A DNA stretch of 64,000 nucleotides from Pseudomonadota bacterium (GCA_018241665.1 JAFEDK010000013.1:218389-282388); one strand, 5' to 3'; positions 37,963 through 47,917 are shown, numbered from the stretch's first letter. Made by a program: numbers and translations. The notes: generated from the letters alone by a model not told the origin.

Positions 37963-38568
37963 CTAACGGTTGCATTGAATTCCGGCCGTGGCGCCATTGC
38001 CAGCGTCGAGGGGCTGGGTCGGTGCGGTTGTCGTGAAGGTGCATGCATGGGCGCCGATGACGATCTCGGAGGTGGCGCCAGAAGCAAATGCGAGTTTCCA
38101 GCGCCCGGCGGTAGGGGCGCGGAACAAGCCTGCGACACCGATCACGCTGGCTTCGGGGGGCGTGCGGAATTGCATCGTGTAGGTCTTGCCGGGGAGCAGG
38201 ACGAGTTCGCGCACGGAGATCAGATCGTCTCCAAGACCTTCCTTTTCCCCTTCCGGTGTTGCCAGCTGCGTGTAGGTGAGGGTCTTGAGGCGTTCGGTCG
38301 AGCGGAGCGCGTAGATCCTGACGACCAGCGAGAGCGGTCGGCCATCGCTGGAAATGTTGAGCTGCTCACCGGCGTGAATCCTCAGTGGGGTGTCTGTTGG
38401 AGGGCGGCTGCCGCCGGATCTGGCGACCAGTCCCGCGCCGCCGTTCACCGCGATGTCGAGAATGCCGCCGGCAGCTTGGACGAGGGCCATGCTCCCGCAG
38501 CCGGTCAGTTGCATGCAGCTTGCAAGGGTTGCCAGCTGAAGGCCCCGCACGAGACAAAAGCCTGTCAT
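37963..38568 (-). CDS. tssJ: T6SS outer membrane lipoprotein TssJ
   Basis: 201 residues. Lipoprotein signal with lipobox LTGC (Cys24), then a beta-sandwich domain with LRIHAGEQLNISSDGRPLSLVVRIYAL and LLPGKTYTMQF, which match TssJ/VasD. TssJ contacts the periplasmic part of TssM. It is the first gene of the left T6SS arm, transcribed away from the AT-rich intergenic region. Confidence 0.93.
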   Translation of the reverse strand: MTGFCLVRGLQLATLASCMQLTGCGSMALVQAAGGILDIAVNGGAGLVARSGGSRPPTDTPLRIHAGEQLNISSDGRPLSLVVRIYALRSTERLKTLTYTQLATPEGEKEGLGDDLISVRELVLLPGKTYTMQFRTPPEASVIGVAGLFRAPTAGRWKLAFASGATSEIVIGAHACTFTTTAPTQPLDAGNGATAGIQCNR

Positions 38569-38683
38569 TAAAGTACATTTAGATATTCGTATGGTCTATT
38601 GTAACCTTCTATTTGTCTGTGTAGTATGCGTTTGGTATTGAATCTGCGGTGCCCGTTCTTGTCCCCCTGATGAATGAATCCTT
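38569..38683. promoter_or_regulatory. Divergent control region of the two T6SS arms
   Basis: 115 bp, markedly AT-rich compared with the rest of the window. For the plus strand, TTGTCT (38613-38618), a 17-bp spacer and TATTGA (38636-38641) form a plausible sigma-70 promoter. For the minus strand, TACAAT (complement of 38598-38603) is a plausible -10. The AT bias would suit control by a nucleoid silencer such as an H-NS/MvaT-like protein (inference). Confidence 0.45.
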
Positions 38684-39292
38684 ATGTGGAAGAGAAGATC
38701 ATTTCAATCGCTTGCTCTTGTTTGCCTGGTTTCCGGGTGCGCGTCCCAGGGTGCGCCGTCGCTTAAGCCCGAGGAATTCAATGCGGCGCTCGAGGTGTCG
38801 GCACGCTCGGTGGATGGCTTGTTGCAGCAGGGCAACCAGAAGGAGGCGCTCAAGCTCCTCGACGAGATGTCCAAGCGGAATCCGGAGCGCAAGGAGCCTT
38901 GGGCGCGTAAAGCCAAGATCTACTTTGACGCCGGAAACTATGCTCAGGCCATCTCTGCCGCCGAAGAGGTCCTGTTGCGGGATCCTGCCGAGCGTTCGGC
39001 CAAGGTCATTCGTGCCGTGGCTGGTTTGCGTATTGCCGGACAGTCTTTGAATGAATTGCGCAGCGACGCCGAACTGAAGGGCAGCGCCCATTCCGATGCA
39101 GTCGGCCTCGTCAAGGTGATGCGGGAAACCCTGGGAGAGGAAATCCTCGTGCCCCCCGCCGAAGCCAAACGGGAAGTACGTGCAGTCAGGGCCAAACCTC
39201 CGGCAGTACAGGCGCCCCGGCGCAAGGCGGGCGCTGAGGGAGAGTCGCGACAGTCCCCGGCCGGTGGTAATCCCTTCGACGCGTTGAAGTAG
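38684..39292 (+). CDS. TPR lipoprotein of the T6SS cluster
   Basis: 202 residues. The signal and lipobox LVSGC put the lipidated Cys at 19. Helical TPR-like repeats (about 28-110: GNQKEALKLLDEMSKRNPERKEPWARKAKIYFDAG, NYAQAISAAEEVLLRDP) are followed by a basic low-complexity tail (about 145-202). Similar lipoproteins sit in front of tssB in other betaproteobacterial T6SS clusters; I cannot assign a proven role. First gene of the right arm, 55 bp before the tssB start. Confidence 0.8.
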   Translation: MWKRRSFQSLALVCLVSGCASQGAPSLKPEEFNAALEVSARSVDGLLQQGNQKEALKLLDEMSKRNPERKEPWARKAKIYFDAGNYAQAISAAEEVLLRDPAERSAKVIRAVAGLRIAGQSLNELRSDAELKGSAHSDAVGLVKVMRETLGEEILVPPAEAKREVRAVRAKPPAVQAPRRKAGAEGESRQSPAGGNPFDALK

Positions 39293-39347
39293 GTGGCATC
39301 CGGATTGCCGGGTGACTGTGTCCAATTACGACCGCAGGAATACAGCC

Positions 39348-39857
39348 GTGGCCAAGAAAGAGAGCATTCAAAAGCAACTGCAAAGAGTGCGCCCGCCCAG
39401 GGTGCAGCTCACCTATGACGTCGAGGTGGGTGATGCCATCGAGATGAAGGAGCTGCCTTTCGTGGTTGGCGTGTTGGGTGACTTTGCCGGCCAGTCCGAG
39501 GTGCCTCAGGGAAAGGTGCGTGACCGGAAGTTCGTCAATGTCGACATGGACAATTTTGATGATGTGCTGGCATCCATGGCGCCGGGGGCGAGCTTCAAGG
39601 TCAGGAACGTCCTCCAGGATGACGGGAGTGCGATTGGCGTGCAGCTGGCATTCAGGAAATTCGAGGATTTCCGTCCTGAATCCGTCGTGCAGCAATTCGA
39701 ACCGCTGAGGAAACTCCAGGAGGCGCGTGCCAAGTTGGCAGATCTCAGGAACAAGCTGGCGGGTAACGAGAGGCTCGAGGATCTGCTCAGCGAAGTGCTG
39801 GCAAATACCGAAGATCTGCGGGCCTTGAAAGCCGAAGCCGCTGGGGAGGAGCCGTGA
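39348..39857 (+). CDS. tssB: T6SS sheath small subunit TssB (VipA)
   Basis: 169 residues from a GTG start at 39348 (AKKESIQKQLQRVRPPRVQLTYDVE), which is the usual TssB N-terminus, with AGGA upstream. A further GTG at 39312 would add 12 atypical residues. TssB pairs with TssC to make the contractile sheath. The stop overlaps the tssC start by 1 bp (TGATG). Confidence 0.96.
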   Translation: MAKKESIQKQLQRVRPPRVQLTYDVEVGDAIEMKELPFVVGVLGDFAGQSEVPQGKVRDRKFVNVDMDNFDDVLASMAPGASFKVRNVLQDDGSAIGVQLAFRKFEDFRPESVVQQFEPLRKLQEARAKLADLRNKLAGNERLEDLLSEVLANTEDLRALKAEAAGEEP

Positions 39858-41338
39858 TGGATGCGCTGCAACCCCAGAGTGCTTTTGTCGAAAGGGGGAG
39901 TGAGTACAGCCTGCTTGATCGCATCGTCGATGAAAGCAGGGTTGCACAATCAGCTCCTGAAAAGGCCCGGGCGAAGGACATCATCGGGGAATTGGTCAGC
40001 CAGGTCCTCGATGGCGAAGTCGTCGTCTCCGAGAATCTGGCGGCGGCCATCGATGCAAGAGTTGCCGAACTGGACCGGCTCATTTCCGCACAGCTCAGTT
40101 GCGTCATGCATGCGCCGGAGTTCCAGGCGCTGGAAAGTGCCTGGACCGGGCTGCACTATCTCTGCAAGAAATCGTCGACGGGAACGCACCTGAAGATCAA
40201 GCTGTTCAATGCCAGCAAGCGGGACCTGATCAAGGACTTCCGCTCCGCCATCGATTTCGATCAGAGCGCGCTATTCAAGAAGGTTTACGAGGAGGAGTTC
40301 GGCACCTTTGGTGGCGCTCCTTTCGGGGCTCTGGTCGGTCAATTCGAAGTGACCCGCCAACCTGAAGACATGTTCTTCATCGAGCAGATGTCACACATTG
40401 GCGCGGCGGCCCACGCGCCATTCATTACGGCTGCCGCTCCCCAGCTCTTTGGCCTGGACTCATATGTCGAATTGGGCAAGCCGCGCGACCTGGCGAAGAT
40501 CTTCGATACCGTGGAGTACGCAAAATGGAAATCCTTTCGGAGTTCCGAGGATGCCCGCTATGTTGGCCTTACGCTGCCGCGTTTTCTCGGTCGGCTGCCG
40601 TACAACCCCCTCGACGGCTTGGTGACCGAAGGTTTCAATTTCGTTGAGGAGGTAGATGGTTCCGAACATGACCAATACCTCTGGTGCAACGCGGCTTTTG
40701 CCTTTGCTGCCCGCCTCACCGATGCCTTTGATCAGCATGGGTGGTGTGCCGCGATACGAGGCGTCGAAGGCGGCGGACTTGTAGAGGATCTGCCGACGCA
40801 TACCTTCCGGACCGACGATGGTGAAGTCGTCCTGAAATGCCCGGCAGAGGTGTCGGTCACCGATCGCAGGGAAAAAGAGCTCAACGATCTTGGTTTCATT
40901 TCCCTGGTCCATTGCAAGAACACGGACTATGCGGCCTTCTTTGGAGCCCAGTCGGCACAGAAGCCCCGAAAGTACGATACGGATTCGGCTAATGCCAATG
41001 CAAGCCTGTCCGCCCAACTGCAGTACATCTTTGCGGTCTCCAGAATTGCGCACTACATGAAGGCAATGATGCGTGAAAAGATCGGAAGCTTTGCGACCGC
41101 GGCCAACATACAGGCCTATTTGCAGCGCTGGATCGACAATTACGTCACGACTGACGACTCCGCCTCCCAGGAAACAAAAGCCCAGTTTCCATTGCGCGAA
41201 GCGGCGATCGAGGTGAGTGAAATACCTGGTCGCCCCGGGGCATACCGGGCCGTTTCGTTCATTCGGCCACACTTCCAGTTGGATGAGCTGTCGGTGTCAT
41301 TGCGCCTGGTGGCGGAGCTGCCGAACGGAAAGAATTGA
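39857..41338 (+). CDS. tssC: T6SS sheath large subunit TssC (VipB)
   Basis: 493 residues with TssC core motifs: LDRLISAQLSCVMHAPEFQALESAW, PRFLGRLPYNP, NFVEEVDG and the C-terminal RPHFQLDELSVSLRLVAELP. It forms the outer layers of the sheath recognised by ClpV. ATG 39857 follows a GGGGAGGAG ribosome site; a GTG one codon earlier is possible. A 29-bp gap separates it from hcp. Confidence 0.98.
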   Translation: MDALQPQSAFVERGSEYSLLDRIVDESRVAQSAPEKARAKDIIGELVSQVLDGEVVVSENLAAAIDARVAELDRLISAQLSCVMHAPEFQALESAWTGLHYLCKKSSTGTHLKIKLFNASKRDLIKDFRSAIDFDQSALFKKVYEEEFGTFGGAPFGALVGQFEVTRQPEDMFFIEQMSHIGAAAHAPFITAAAPQLFGLDSYVELGKPRDLAKIFDTVEYAKWKSFRSSEDARYVGLTLPRFLGRLPYNPLDGLVTEGFNFVEEVDGSEHDQYLWCNAAFAFAARLTDAFDQHGWCAAIRGVEGGGLVEDLPTHTFRTDDGEVVLKCPAEVSVTDRREKELNDLGFISLVHCKNTDYAAFFGAQSAQKPRKYDTDSANANASLSAQLQYIFAVSRIAHYMKAMMREKIGSFATAANIQAYLQRWIDNYVTTDDSASQETKAQFPLREAAIEVSEIPGRPGAYRAVSFIRPHFQLDELSVSLRLVAELPNGKN

Positions 41339-41367
41339 CGCAAAGAATATAGGGGCTGGAGAAAGAA

Positions 41368-41904
41368 ATGAAAGATATATACGTCGAGTTCAAGGGTAGT
41401 GACATCAAGGGTGACTCCCGGGATACCAAGCACAAGGATACCGTCGAGGTGTATAGCTGGAGTCACTCGATGCGCCAGCCGAAGTCGGCCACTGCCTCGG
41501 CGGCCGGCGGGCATACCGCGGAGCGGGTTGAACATGGGGAAATGGTGTTTACAAAGGACATCGATGGTTCCAGTCCAAAACTCTATCAGGCCTGTTCCTC
41601 CGGGCTGCTCGTCAACGATGTGGTGATCTATTTCTATCGGGCCTTTGGCGGAAAGAATACGACGGGTAATCCGTCGTCGACACAGAACCGTCATCAATAC
41701 CTGAAGATCGAATTGAAGAATGTGATCGTGGCTTCCGTTGCCCCTACCGTCGCGGAAGAGGGCATCCCGAAGGAGAGCTTCTCCCTGAAGTATTCGGCGG
41801 TCAAATGGACCTACGATGAACTGAATATCGACGGCACCAAGTCCGGCAAGGTGAACATCCAGGGTGCATGGAACCTGGCCAAGAATACGCCCAATCTCAC
41901 CTAG
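41368..41904 (+). CDS. hcp: T6SS inner tube protein Hcp (TssD)
   Basis: 178 residues: MKDIYVEFKGSDIKGDSRDTKHKDTVEVYSWSHSM is a typical Hcp start, followed by the beta-barrel core and KWTYDELNIDG near the end. Hexameric rings stack to form the tube expelled on contraction, and can carry small effectors. AAAGAA lies upstream of the ATG. It sits between tssC and tssE in the common order. Confidence 0.96.
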   Translation: MKDIYVEFKGSDIKGDSRDTKHKDTVEVYSWSHSMRQPKSATASAAGGHTAERVEHGEMVFTKDIDGSSPKLYQACSSGLLVNDVVIYFYRAFGGKNTTGNPSSTQNRHQYLKIELKNVIVASVAPTVAEEGIPKESFSLKYSAVKWTYDELNIDGTKSGKVNIQGAWNLAKNTPNLT

Positions 41905-41918
41905 CCACGGGCAAGGCC

Positions 41919-42407
41919 ATGGCTCCCAGTGCATACGGGTTTGAACCTTCCCTGTTCGACAAGTTGTTCGAAGATCTGCCGGCCGGAGCGGCTCGCCGCA
42001 AACTGAGCCTGGCGCAGGTCATCGACGGCGTGGCGAGGGATCTCGAGGCGCTTCTGAATACCCGGATTGTCCTGAATGACGCGACGCAGGCTGACTTCCC
42101 GTTGGCAGGGCGCTCGGTGATCGGTTTCGGCCTGGCCGATTTTGCCGCCTTGAACCTGGTCAGCGTCCATGATCGGCGCAGGATATGCAGCGCCATCGAG
42201 GCGGCGATCATTACCCATGAGCCGCGTCTCAGGGATGTCCAGGTCGACCTGGAGCCCGAGCATCGGGCGGTCAATGCGCTCCTGTTTTCCATCCGCGCCG
42301 TGCTCGCGGTCAGTCTTGCCGAGGAACACGTGGCGTTCGACGCAACCCTGCAGCCGACGTGCCTGCAGTATTCGGTTAGTCAGCGCTCGGCGCGGGCGGG
42401 GGCCTGA
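41919..42407 (+). CDS. tssE: T6SS baseplate subunit TssE (gp25-like)
   Basis: 162 residues from ATG 41919 (MAPSAYGFEPSLFDKLFED); the open frame runs back to 41868 inside hcp but the early residues are not TssE-like. It matches the phage gp25 lysozyme-like fold: DGVARDLEALLNTR, GRSVIGFGLADFAAL, AIEAAIITHEPRLRDVQV. It helps nucleate sheath assembly on the baseplate. Its stop codon abuts the tssF start. Confidence 0.94.
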   Translation: MAPSAYGFEPSLFDKLFEDLPAGAARRKLSLAQVIDGVARDLEALLNTRIVLNDATQADFPLAGRSVIGFGLADFAALNLVSVHDRRRICSAIEAAIITHEPRLRDVQVDLEPEHRAVNALLFSIRAVLAVSLAEEHVAFDATLQPTCLQYSVSQRSARAGA

Positions 42408-44240
42408 ATGAAGGATCTGCTGCCGTATTTCGAGCGGGAGCTGGCGTTCCTGCGCAATCACGGTCGAGCGTTTGCGGAACGTTATCCAAAGGTGGCCGCG
42501 CAACTGTCGCTGTCGGGCGACGGCTGCGAGGATCCACACGTCGAGCGGATGATCGAGTCGTTTGCGCTTCTGACGGCCCGTGTCGCGAAGAAGATCGAGG
42601 ACGGCTATCCGCAATTCACGGAAGCCTTGTTGAGCGTTCTGTACCCCCACTATCTCCGCCCCTTCCCAAGTTGCTCGATTGCCAGCTTCGCCCTGTCCGA
42701 GAAGGGGGGCGCGGCTGCGGCGGTCGAGTTGCCCCGCGGCACGGAGCTGCAGTCGCGGCCTATCAAGGGGGCCATCTGCCGCTTCAGGACCGCGTGGGAT
42801 CTTGCCGTTTCATCGGTTGCCGTTGCCGGACTGAAATTTGACCCCCTGGGTAGTGCGCCTCCTGGCGTGGTGCTGCCGCTGGGGTGCAACGCGATTCTTT
42901 CCTTGTCACTGCATTTGGGCAATGCGGCCGGAGAAGGCATGGCTGCTCCGGACACACTGCGTTTCTACATCGACGCGGAGCCGTCGGTGGCGTCGGTGCT
43001 TAGGGACGCCCTGTTTCTGAATCGTCTGCGGATCTATGCCGAGGCCGGGGAGCAGGCCTGGGAGATCGTTCGGGATGACGTACTTGGTGAAGTGGGTTTT
43101 GCGCCTGAAGAGGCACTCATCGACATGCCGCCGTCGGCCCACGAGGCATATCGTTATCTGGCTGAATATTTCTGCTTCCCGGAAAAGTTCAACTTCTTCG
43201 ACCTGGATCTCCGAGGCCTGCCGGCGGCAGCCCTTGGCCGAGCTCAGGTCCATTTGCATTTTGCCCTTGGGGGGTTGCGTTCCGATGGTGATGCATCGCG
43301 CCTGCTGAGGACCGTGGCCGCGCCGAATCTGCGACTGGGCTGTGTACCCGTGGTCAATCTGTTCAAGCAGTGCGGTGACCCCATACGCGTTTCGGGCCAG
43401 GCATCCGCCTATCCGGTAGTGGCCGATGGGCGACGGCCGTCGGCATACGAGGTGTATTCCATCGACAGCGTGAGTCGCGTGCGTCAGACATCGCAGGGCG
43501 AGTCGATCGTCGAATTCCGCCCGTTTTTTTCCCTGCGGCACGGCGAAACGCCCGATATCGACGGTCACTACTGGTTTGCACAGCGTGACGGCACGATCGC
43601 GGAGAGCAGTCCTGGCTTCGAGACCTTGCTGTCCGTGGTCGATACGGATTGCGATCCACTTCAGCCCAGGAATGATGTCCTCAGTCTTCGGCTCACCTGC
43701 TCCAATCGGGATCTGCCCAGTCTGATGTCCTTTGGCGCGCCGGACGGGGATCTCTTCTTCGAGGGTGGTTCCCAGACAACGGTCATCCGCTTGCTGAAGA
43801 AGCCCACGCCGCCGTGGCGCTTTGATCTCCGCGGAGACGCGCAATGGCGCCTCATTTCACATCTCTCCCTGAATCACCTTTCCCTGACGGGCAGTGGGCT
43901 GGCGGCTTTCAAGGAAATGCTGGCGCTGTATGACCTGCCGCAGACGGCCATTTCCCGTCGCCGACTCGAAGGCCTGCTTGCCATCAGACGCGTGGAAACC
44001 ACCGTGTGGATGCACGGAAAGCCATTCGCCTGCTTCGTGCGGGGTTCCGAAGTCCGACTGAGTATCGACGAGTCGAGTTTCGTCGGTAGCGGTATGCATG
44101 TCTTTGCATCATGCATCGATCGTTTCCTGGGGCTGTATGCGGGGCTGAACAGTTTCATTCAACTGGTGATCCTTTCAGGAAAGACCGGAGAGGAGTTGAT
44201 CCGATGCGCGCCCCGAAGCGGCACATTGGCCCTGGTCTGA
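42408..44240 (+). CDS. tssF: T6SS baseplate subunit TssF
   Basis: 610 residues starting MKDLLPYFERELAFLRNHGRAFAERYPKVA, the invariant TssF N-terminus, with RMIESFALLTARVAKKIEDGYPQFTEALL and YPHYLRPFPS following. It forms the baseplate wedge with TssG and TssE. It begins directly after the tssE stop and ends 37 bp inside tssG. Confidence 0.97.
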   Translation: MKDLLPYFERELAFLRNHGRAFAERYPKVAAQLSLSGDGCEDPHVERMIESFALLTARVAKKIEDGYPQFTEALLSVLYPHYLRPFPSCSIASFALSEKGGAAAAVELPRGTELQSRPIKGAICRFRTAWDLAVSSVAVAGLKFDPLGSAPPGVVLPLGCNAILSLSLHLGNAAGEGMAAPDTLRFYIDAEPSVASVLRDALFLNRLRIYAEAGEQAWEIVRDDVLGEVGFAPEEALIDMPPSAHEAYRYLAEYFCFPEKFNFFDLDLRGLPAAALGRAQVHLHFALGGLRSDGDASRLLRTVAAPNLRLGCVPVVNLFKQCGDPIRVSGQASAYPVVADGRRPSAYEVYSIDSVSRVRQTSQGESIVEFRPFFSLRHGETPDIDGHYWFAQRDGTIAESSPGFETLLSVVDTDCDPLQPRNDVLSLRLTCSNRDLPSLMSFGAPDGDLFFEGGSQTTVIRLLKKPTPPWRFDLRGDAQWRLISHLSLNHLSLTGSGLAAFKEMLALYDLPQTAISRRRLEGLLAIRRVETTVWMHGKPFACFVRGSEVRLSIDESSFVGSGMHVFASCIDRFLGLYAGLNSFIQLVILSGKTGEELIRCAPRSGTLALV

Positions 44241-45241
44241 TTGCGCATACGCAGCTGGCGCCGGCGGCGTATGAGTTCTTTCAACTCGTCCGCCTGTATG
44301 AGCAGCTGTTCCGGAAAGACGGTGGAGATCCCGTCTCTGATCGGATCCGCTTCCGCAACTCCCTGCATCTCGGCTTTGCGCCGAGCGAGGTCGATGCCAT
44401 ATCCGTCTTCCATGCAGGTGAGGGGGCGGATGTAGCGGAGGTCGAGATCACGCCAGGCTTCATCGGCATGCTGGGGGTGAGCGGGACGCTGCCGCTGCAT
44501 TACACGGAGCGCATCGTCGAGCGGGAGCGCTACAGGCGGGATGTGGCGGGGAGGGCTTTCCTCGATATCTTCGTGAATAGGGCGGTGGGCCATTTCTATC
44601 GGGCGTGGAAGAAATACAAGCTGCCCTATCTTTATGAGACGGATCGCCGGAGCCATTTCCTGCCGCAGATCCTGTCGCTGCTCGGGCTTGGACAAGGGGC
44701 GCTGCGGCAGCGGATGCATGGGGCGACGGGGCCGATCGAGGATGAGTCACTGGCCTGCTTTGCCGGGCTGCTGCGTCAGCGTCCCGTTTCGGCCAATGCG
44801 CTGGAGAGGATCCTCGGCGCCTATTTCCAGGCTGACATCGCCATCGAGCAGTTTGTCGGGCGGTGGTACGAAGCGCCCCCCGAGCAGTGCTCGGCATTAG
44901 GTGGCCGCAATGCGCTGCTGGGGATGAACACCCTGCTCGGCAAGCGGGTCTGGCAACGGAATCTCGGGGTCCGGATCCATGTGCGGGCGTTGAGCTATGA
45001 ACGCTATCTCGCATTCCTTCCCAGGGGAGAGTTGGCCGTGGCCCTCGCCAGCTTGCTCGAGTTTGCCGTTGCGGGCGCGTTCGAGTGCGAGCTCTGCCCG
45101 CAACTCAAGGCGTCCGAGGTACGTCCGGCAGTGCTGGGCGTGTTTGCGGGAGGGCGCCTGGGGTACGACACCTTCCTGATGCCTCCTGCACAAAACCGCG
45201 ATCGCGACGATCTGCGATTTCTTGTCCATTGTCCGGATTAA
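44204..45241 (+). CDS. tssG: T6SS baseplate subunit TssG
   Basis: 345 residues from ATG 44204 (MRAPKRHIGPGLIA), which has GGAGAGGAG upstream and lies inside the end of tssF (37-bp overlap). Motifs: YEFFQLVRLYEQLF, RIRFRNSLHLGFAPSEV, GFIGMLGVSGTLPLHYTE and AFLDIFVNRAVGHFYRAWKKYK are characteristic. Partner of TssF in the wedge. 9 bp before clpV. Confidence 0.97.
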   Translation: MRAPKRHIGPGLIAHTQLAPAAYEFFQLVRLYEQLFRKDGGDPVSDRIRFRNSLHLGFAPSEVDAISVFHAGEGADVAEVEITPGFIGMLGVSGTLPLHYTERIVERERYRRDVAGRAFLDIFVNRAVGHFYRAWKKYKLPYLYETDRRSHFLPQILSLLGLGQGALRQRMHGATGPIEDESLACFAGLLRQRPVSANALERILGAYFQADIAIEQFVGRWYEAPPEQCSALGGRNALLGMNTLLGKRVWQRNLGVRIHVRALSYERYLAFLPRGELAVALASLLEFAVAGAFECELCPQLKASEVRPAVLGVFAGGRLGYDTFLMPPAQNRDRDDLRFLVHCPD

Positions 45242-45250
45242 GGTTGATTG

Positions 45251-47917
45251 ATGACGGCTTCTCTCAAAGTTCTGATCAGCAAACTCAACGTGCCTTGCCG
45301 TGTGGCGGCAGAGCGTGCAGCCAGCCTGTGCATGTCGCGCGGCAACCATGAGGTTGATATCGAGCACCTTTTCGTGGCCCTGCTGGAACAGTCCGGCACC
45401 GATCTTTCCCTGATTCTGGCGGGTAACCGGATCAGGGCGAAAGACGTCGAGCACGAGCTCAACCATGAGATCGGGCGTTTCAGGGGAGGGAACAGTCGGA
45501 CCCCGGTATTTTCGGTCCGGATTTCCAAGCTGCTTGCCCAGGCCTGGTTGATTGCGTCGCTGGATGCGAAGCGCCCCCGGATCCGCTCCGGGCACCTGCT
45601 GCTGGCCCTGCTGACGGAGCCGGAGCTGGAGCAGATCGCCTCGCGCAGTACGCCTTCGCTTGCCCGTATCGGGCTGGACGAGCTCAAGCACAGGTTTGAC
45701 GAGATGACCCGCGGGTCCGTCGAGGGCGGCGCTGACGCAGAGGGGGCTGACGGGTCTGCCGACAGTGAAGCGGCTCCGGGCCTCGCTCCCGGCGACGACG
45801 ACAACCCGGCCTTGAGCCGCTACACGACGAACCTCACGCAGCAGGCCAGGGAAGGGCGGCTCGATCCGGTGATCGGCCGTGAAGCAGAGATCAGCCAGCT
45901 CATCGACATCCTGCTGCGCCGCCGGCAGAACAATCCCATCCTGACCGGCGAGGCCGGCGTCGGCAAGACGGCGGTTGTGGAGGGCCTGGCCCTGCGCATT
46001 GCGGCCGACGATGTGCCCGCAGCGCTGCGCGGCGTGAATCTCCATGTGCTCGACATGGGCCTGCTGCAGGCCGGGGCCAGCGTCAAAGGGGAGTTCGAAG
46101 GTCGTCTGAAAGGGGTCATCACGGAGGTCAGGCAGAGTTCTGCCCCGATCGTGCTGTTCATCGACGAAGCGCACACGCTGATTGGTGCAGGGGGGCAGTC
46201 CGGCCAGAACGATGCGGCCAATCTCCTGAAGCCTGCGCTGGCCCGTGGCGAGCTGCGTACCATTGCGGCGACGACCTGGGCCGAGTACAAGAAGTATTTC
46301 GAGAAGGATGCCGCGCTGGCCCGGCGCTTCCAGGTAGTCAAGGTCGAGGAGCCGGGCGAGCCAGTCGCTGCCGCGATGCTGCGCGGGATGGTGCCCCTGA
46401 TGGAGCGTCATTTCGGGGTCCGCGTATTGGACGAGGCAGTGACCGAAGCGGTTCGTCTGTCTCATCGCTACATCAGCGGGCGACAGTTGCCCGACAAGGC
46501 CGTCGGTGTCCTCGATACGGCGTGTGCCCGTGTCGCGCTGGCCCATGGCGCGACGCCCTTGCTCATCGAGCAGCTGCAGCGGGAAAAGGAACGGGTGGAG
46601 GCCGAGCTTGCGGCGCTCCGGCGGGAGTCGGTGGAGGTTCCCCATGCGCCCGAACGCATCTCCGGACTGGAAAGCCGCGTCGAAGCGCTGGCGGGCGAGC
46701 TCGCCAGGCATCGCGCCCGCCTCGATGAGGAGCGCAGTCTCGTCGGGCGCATTCTCGAACTCAGGGCGGGGATCGAAGACCGGCAGTCCGGCTGGCCTGC
46801 AACGCCTGGCTGCGAGGGAAGCATCCCGCCGACCAAGGCTCTCGAGGAGGCGCTGCAACGCCTGAGCTTGCTGCAGGGGGGCAGGCCGATGGTGCCGGCG
46901 CAGGTTGACCGCCATGTGGTGGCCGATGTCGTTTCCGGGTGGACAGGGATTCCTCTGGGCAAGATGGGGGGAGACGAGATCCAGACCGTCCTCAAGCTGA
47001 GCCTCCTGCTCCGGGAGCGGGTCGTCGGTCAGGATTACGCGCTGGAGGCCATTGCGCAGCGCGTGCGCACCGCCCGCGCGGCGCTCGAGAATCCCGACAA
47101 GCCAAAGGGGGTCTTCCTCTTCGTCGGGCCGTCCGGCGTCGGCAAGACCGAAACCGCGCTGGCGCTGGCGGACGTGCTGTACGGCGGCGAGCGGCGACTG
47201 GTCACCATCAACATGAGTGAATACCAGGAAGCCCATACCGTCTCCGGCCTGAAGGGGGCGCCGCCAGGCTATGTCGGCTATGGGGAGGGCGGTGTGCTGA
47301 CCGAGGCCGTGCGGCGTAATCCCCATTGCGTGGTGTTGCTGGACGAGGTCGAGAAAGCGCATCCGGACGTCCTCGAACTGTTCTTCCAGGTGTTTGACAA
47401 GGGCGTGCTGGAAGATGGGGAAGGGCGCGAGATCGACTTCCGCAACACGCTGATCATCCTGACCAGCAACGTCGGGTCTGCGCAGATCATGCAGGCCTGC
47501 CTGAACAGGGATGTCGACGCCCTGCCGTCGGGGGATGAACTGGCGGAAGCCCTCCGTCCGGTGCTGTTCAAGTCCTTCAAACCGGCCTTTCTGGGGCGGG
47601 TGAAGGTCGTACCCTATTTCCCCGTCTCGGACGCCGTGCTGGAGCAGATCATCCAGTTGAAGCTGGAGCGAATCCGCCGCCGCGTTGCGGCCCACCATCA
47701 GGCCGCGCTGGAGTGGGATCACTCGGTGATCGACACCGTTCTTGAGCGCTGCACCGAGGTGGACTCCGGCGCGCGCAATGTGGATCACATCCTTGACGGG
47801 ACGCTGCTGCCGGGAATCGCGGACATCGTGCTGGCACGCATGGCGGATGGTGAAGGTGTCGGGAGGATCGACGTCAGGGCCAGCGCGCAGGGGCATTTCC
47901 TGTACTCCATCGCGTAA
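45251..47917 (+). CDS. clpV: T6SS disassembly ATPase ClpV (TssH)
   Basis: 888 residues. N-domain (about 1-160) for sheath binding, AAA1 with Walker A GEAGVGKT (233-240) and Walker B VLFIDEAH, a coiled-coil middle domain (about 430-520), AAA2 with GPSGVGKT (626-633) and VVLLDEVEKAH. Insert SADSEAAPGLAPGDDD links N-domain and AAA1. ClpV differs from ClpB in the N-domain and partners; the position after tssG confirms it. I chose ATG 45251 with AAGG upstream; a TTG three bases earlier opens the frame. It recycles contracted TssBC. Confidence 0.97.
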   Translation: MTASLKVLISKLNVPCRVAAERAASLCMSRGNHEVDIEHLFVALLEQSGTDLSLILAGNRIRAKDVEHELNHEIGRFRGGNSRTPVFSVRISKLLAQAWLIASLDAKRPRIRSGHLLLALLTEPELEQIASRSTPSLARIGLDELKHRFDEMTRGSVEGGADAEGADGSADSEAAPGLAPGDDDNPALSRYTTNLTQQAREGRLDPVIGREAEISQLIDILLRRRQNNPILTGEAGVGKTAVVEGLALRIAADDVPAALRGVNLHVLDMGLLQAGASVKGEFEGRLKGVITEVRQSSAPIVLFIDEAHTLIGAGGQSGQNDAANLLKPALARGELRTIAATTWAEYKKYFEKDAALARRFQVVKVEEPGEPVAAAMLRGMVPLMERHFGVRVLDEAVTEAVRLSHRYISGRQLPDKAVGVLDTACARVALAHGATPLLIEQLQREKERVEAELAALRRESVEVPHAPERISGLESRVEALAGELARHRARLDEERSLVGRILELRAGIEDRQSGWPATPGCEGSIPPTKALEEALQRLSLLQGGRPMVPAQVDRHVVADVVSGWTGIPLGKMGGDEIQTVLKLSLLLRERVVGQDYALEAIAQRVRTARAALENPDKPKGVFLFVGPSGVGKTETALALADVLYGGERRLVTINMSEYQEAHTVSGLKGAPPGYVGYGEGGVLTEAVRRNPHCVVLLDEVEKAHPDVLELFFQVFDKGVLEDGEGREIDFRNTLIILTSNVGSAQIMQACLNRDVDALPSGDELAEALRPVLFKSFKPAFLGRVKVVPYFPVSDAVLEQIIQLKLERIRRRVAAHHQAALEWDHSVIDTVLERCTEVDSGARNVDHILDGTLLPGIADIVLARMADGEGVGRIDVRASAQGHFLYSIA

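Noticed and set aside
45251..47917. ClpV as ordinary ClpB chaperone
   Set aside because: It follows tssG in the operon and its N-domain differs from ClpB.
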